Origin: Amoebidium appalachense
Lineage: Eukaryota > Ichthyosporea
Reading direction: 5' to 3'
NCBI GenBank assembly: GCA_963693365.1
Contig: CAVNZM010000008.1
Coordinates: forward strand, 3,038,001-3,102,000
DNA: 64,000 nt
Shown: in pieces, positions 56,006-64,000 of the stretch
Layout: every line of letters starts with the position of its first letter
Numbering within the stretch: the stretch's first letter is position 1
Program-made: the position numbers and the translations under genes
The notes under the pieces: generated by a model
Seen by the model: the letters and a program-made list of their open reading frames with translations, nothing else
Told to the model about the DNA's origin: nothing
Databases searched by the model: none

Positions 56006-56256
56006 AAAAAAAAAAAAAAAAAAGGAAAAGGAAAAAAGAGAAAAGCGGAGAAAAGAAAGAAAGAAGATAAATCATCCTTTCCCTCACCCCGTCAATCCCA
56101 ACCACCACTAACACCACCGGTCCAATCACACATAACACTCTCTCACGTACGGGGCCTACAAAACAGCCAAAAAAAGCCAAAGACTCACAACCAATTCATC
56201 TGTCAAAAAGAATCGTGTGTATATGTATGTGTGTGTGTGTGTGTGTGTTGGGGGCG

Positions 56257-56296
<40 letters not shown>

Positions 56297-56752
56297 AAGA
56301 ATATGTTACAAAGTACGAGGTACACACAGTCACGACGGACAACGTTGCAGTTTTTGCAATGCAAGCATCCTCAAGGGCGGGTCCCAAGTCGTCTACAATA
56401 GCTGATATTTGACCCAAAGAGGGGGCGGGGGTGGGGGGAGGGGGGGGGGGGGAGGGGGGGGTAACTATAGCTATCGCTTTTGCAGGACACCCGCAACCAG
56501 ACAAACCTTTCTTTCCAATAGCTGCTGTACCGCCTTTTCCAACCCTGTCGAGGCTGCAATGTGGAGGGGGGTCCAACCAGACTGCAAGGGGGGTGTATGG
56601 TAAATTCAATGTGTGTGCTAGTATGTGTCTTTTTTTTTGGGGGGGGGGGGGGGGGGAAGGGGGGGAGAAGGGGGCGGGGGAAGAGGTTTTGTGCGTTTGT
56701 GTGTGTGTGTGTGCCTTGTCTCTTTTCTCTTTTAGACAGGGGGCAGAGAATT

Positions 56753-56835
<83 letters not shown>

Positions 56836-58163
56836 TTTGTGCGTGTGTGTGTGTGTTGTTGTGTGTATGTGTGTGCCTTTTTATATGTGTGTGTGTGTTG
56901 TGTGTGTGTGTGTGTGTGTGTGTGTATACGTGTACGAGCGCGTGTGTGTGCCTGTGTGCGCGTGCATGTGTGTGTGTGTGTTTATGTGTCCGTGTGTGTG
57001 TGTGTCTGTCCGGGTGTTTGTGTTTGCAAGTGTGTGATGCTGTCCTGTGGGTGTGTGTGCACTTACGTGTGCACTTGTGAGTGTGTAGACCGGTCGTGTA
57101 CATTTGTGTATGCATGAGCGTGCTGTGTATGTGCGGGTAGGTGTATGTTTCTTTCTGTGTGGGTGCGGGAGTGTATAGGTTGTGTGTGGGTCACGCTTGT
57201 GTGTACTAGTGTGAAAAATTGTGTACGTATGCCAGTGTGTTCCTGTCTGTGTGAGTGTGTGTGTGCGTTTGCACCTGCTCACGTGAGCGCACGTGTGGAT
57301 ATTATGTGTGCACGTGTGCATCTGCACATTCCCACCTCGTCAGCCACACCCACGGGGAGTCCTTCGATCCCCAACAGATAGTCCACCACGTCTTGTTTTT
57401 TACCGCTAATAGCCCAATGCAGGGGTTGCCGTCCATCCTTCGTGGAAAAAACCCATTGTTAGACGATGATTGTAACAACGAAGAAGGGAAAATGGAAGGC
57501 AATATATATTTTGAATGGTGTGAGGACTCTGCAGGGGGTGGCCATACGTGAAGGACAAGAAAGCAAAGAAGAGGCGGGCGAAAAAAAGGGTTGGGAAAGG
57601 CAGAGTTTCATGCACACAGGCAGAAAGAAACGCTTGTTGAACGTGCTCCAGAACTGCACTTCCCACAACTCCTTTCCCGTGCACTTTTCCTCCCGTGCCA
57701 CCCTGCTCGAGAAGCAATTTTCTTCCGCTCCCCTGCCATCCACCCCCTCCCCCCTCCCCTGTTCCCCTTACCCCCCTTCCCCTTCCCCCCTACATCCCTT
57801 CTTCTCCCCTCCCCTCCTTATCAGCTTTTCTCTATGGAAAAAGCTCCTCCTGGGGGGAAGGATTCCCCTCTCAGTGACGAAGATGTTAAGGGTCAAGTTG
57901 GTACCGTGTGCTTTCCCTAACCTCCGACCCTCCCCACCCACCTCCCGCGCCCCTTTTCACACAGCCCCGGCCGCTCCTTCCGCCTCCGTTTCAACCCATT
58001 CCCAAATAAACACACACTGAGCAAGCGAGTATGGCTCTAGCAAGAACGTGATGGGCCACACCTCATCCACCACCGTTGCTGTCTTTGAGTCCTCCAGCAC
58101 CAGGCGCTTGAGCTCAAGCAGGTTGCCCTCATAGGCGAGCCGGCAGGGTAGTGAGTCGGACAT
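51787..58163 (-). CDS. PSMD10: 26S proteasome non-ATPase subunit 10 (gankyrin), 8 exons, 230 aa
   Basis: Exons (minus): 58163-58062, 57437-57336, 56581-56507, 55832-55761, 54911-54820, 53645-53571, 52682-52613, 51891-51787. The 693 nt are in frame to TGA. Seven ankyrin-type repeats cover the whole protein: [112 protein letters not shown] and [17 protein letters not shown]. Length and repeat order match human gankyrin (226 aa), a chaperone that holds the Rpt3 ATPase during base assembly. The donor after exon 5 was set at 54819 (GTTGGT) because this phase alone restores a normally spaced repeat with the next exon. Human gankyrin's LXCXE motif corresponds to VACSE here. Introns are full of G runs and GT. 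Confidence 0.92.
51971..52034 (+). repeat. (GT)n microsatellite
   Basis: About 64 bp in the last PSMD10 intron, followed by GA-rich and GTGT/GCGC sequence to 52310. Confidence 0.96.
56755..56832 (+). repeat. (GT)n microsatellite and degenerate GT-rich tail
   Basis: Pure GT to 56832, then imperfect TGTGTG words until about 57290, all inside PSMD10 intron 2. Confidence 0.95.
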
Positions 58164-59051
58164 CTTCAAGGTGAGATTGTAAGTGCGAAAGTTTTTGTTC
58201 GTGTTTCCCTGCGTAACTGGATAGACTTGGTGCCTCTTTCGGGTGCACAGCTCCCGTGCACGGGAGCACAGGTCCTATTTTCGCGGTCCCATTGGCATGC
58301 ACAAACTTCTTTGATTTGAAAAACTGACGGTCTACGTAATGTTCGCGTGCTTGCCTTTTTGGGAATTTTGATGTAGTTCTAGCCAATCGTCCGTTTTCCC
58401 GCCAAAATAGGGATGACGTAACACATATTTTTTGGTAGCCGGGAGCCTCTCTGACTGAGCTCTGTGATCTGCTCTGTGACTGCTGCCGCAGAAAACCTGT
58501 GCTGAAACAGGTGACAAAAAAAATCACAACAGAAAGAGGGTACAGTGTAATTAGCCACACGAATTAGTCACACTTAAGATGTTATCACATGCGTCAGGCA
58601 TCAGGTTGACTTTTGAAACAGCATGTGTAATATCGACCACATGCAAGGTGATCCATGCACGGCGTCTCTTTGGGTCTTCAGAGTCAGACATTGTGAATAA
58701 ACACCCTTCACTCTTTTGCCCGGCGTGTATTTTACCCTATTAGCCGTGCCAAAAAACTCGCTTCGTTATAATTGAAGTTTTCCCACCTTCAAGGCTCATA
58801 CCACGAGCTTAGACACTTTACCTCCGAACTCAATAGTTAAATACAGACTTCTGCATCTCAAGCCACCTTCCCAACGTTCACCCCTATTTCTGATTGTCCT
58901 CTTTTTTTTTACGCGCCTTCACCAAATTCAGAAGTAACACACACAAAGTCTCACGCACACATACAGAGTCTGTATGTTTGTTCGTACCCCCCGGAAACCA
59001 GGGGCACTCAAAACCTTCTATCCAGCTCTATTGAGGACACAACTTTAGATT
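58164..59051. promoter_or_regulatory. 888-bp head-to-head intergenic region between PSMD10 and FANCE
   Basis: The two start codons face away from each other across 888 bp of unique sequence without microsatellites, which suggests a shared bidirectional promoter. AGCCAAT (a CCAAT box) lies at 58381-58387, and CCCATTGGC, an inverted CCAAT, at about 58287-58295. An open frame across 58129-58560 (minus) overlaps the PSMD10 start but has no recognisable domain. Transcription start sites cannot be placed. Confidence 0.5.

Positions 59052-64000
<4,949 letters not shown>

Noticed and set aside
56310-56430. A possible extra PSMD10 exon (AATATCAG|CTATTGTAGACG)
   Set aside because: Exons 3 and 4 of PSMD10 already join in phase and give a contiguous ankyrin register ([20 protein letters not shown]). 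Adding this piece breaks the repeat spacing.
58129-58560. 143-codon minus-strand open frame upstream of PSMD10
   Set aside because: No recognisable domain; it overlaps the PSMD10 start in another frame and lies in the likely shared promoter.

Overview
This is nuclear DNA of an intron-rich eukaryote. Eight protein genes can be spliced by hand from conserved protein similarity. Seven give complete reading frames that stay open across every junction, and all 56 inferred introns begin GT and end AG. Coding exons fill only about 14% of the window. The rest is mostly simple sequence: runs of C or G up to about 58 nt, (CA)n/(GT)n, (CT)n/(GA)n, (GTGC)n and homopolymer pairs. The lineage cannot be fixed from the sequence. 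The gene set (23-exon CPSF2, RFWD3, FANCE, gankyrin, a zinc-knuckle SR protein) fits a non-fungal eukaryote with long introns.

Layout: 1-1060 is a decayed element ending in AATAAA plus poly(A) on the minus strand, probably a non-LTR retrotransposon remnant. 1798-3707 (+) is a two-exon GPP34/GOLPH3-type protein. 4858-23983 (+) is CPSF2 (CPSF100), 23 exons, 734 aa. 26683-28651 (-) is an SRSF7-like splicing factor, convergent with CPSF2. 30429-42100 (-) is RFWD3 (FANCW), 15 exons, 791 aa. 43562-47606 (+) is a LigB/COG3885-type class III extradiol dioxygenase with four introns. 49108-50557 (-) is a TIP30/HTATIP2-like dehydrogenase. 51787-58163 (-) is PSMD10 (gankyrin), 8 exons. 59052 to about 62957 (+) is the 5' part of a FANCE gene that continues past the window.

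Two genes act in RNA processing (CPSF2 in 3'-end cleavage, the SR protein in splicing). Two belong to the Fanconi anaemia pathway (RFWD3 and FANCE). Gankyrin is a proteasome assembly chaperone that lies head-to-head with FANCE.

The most unusual structural signal is a recurring class of short tandem duplications that span splice junctions. Examples are a 41-bp x5 array across the acceptor of the RFWD3 RING exon, a 35-bp x4 array across an acceptor of the dioxygenase gene with a further x3 array across the donor of the same exon, and duplicated acceptors in the GPP34 and RFWD3 genes. A phase-preserving 42-nt FANCE microexon is also duplicated. A family of about eight short repeats, each followed by poly(C), sits only in CPSF2 introns and includes exact 450-bp tandem copies.
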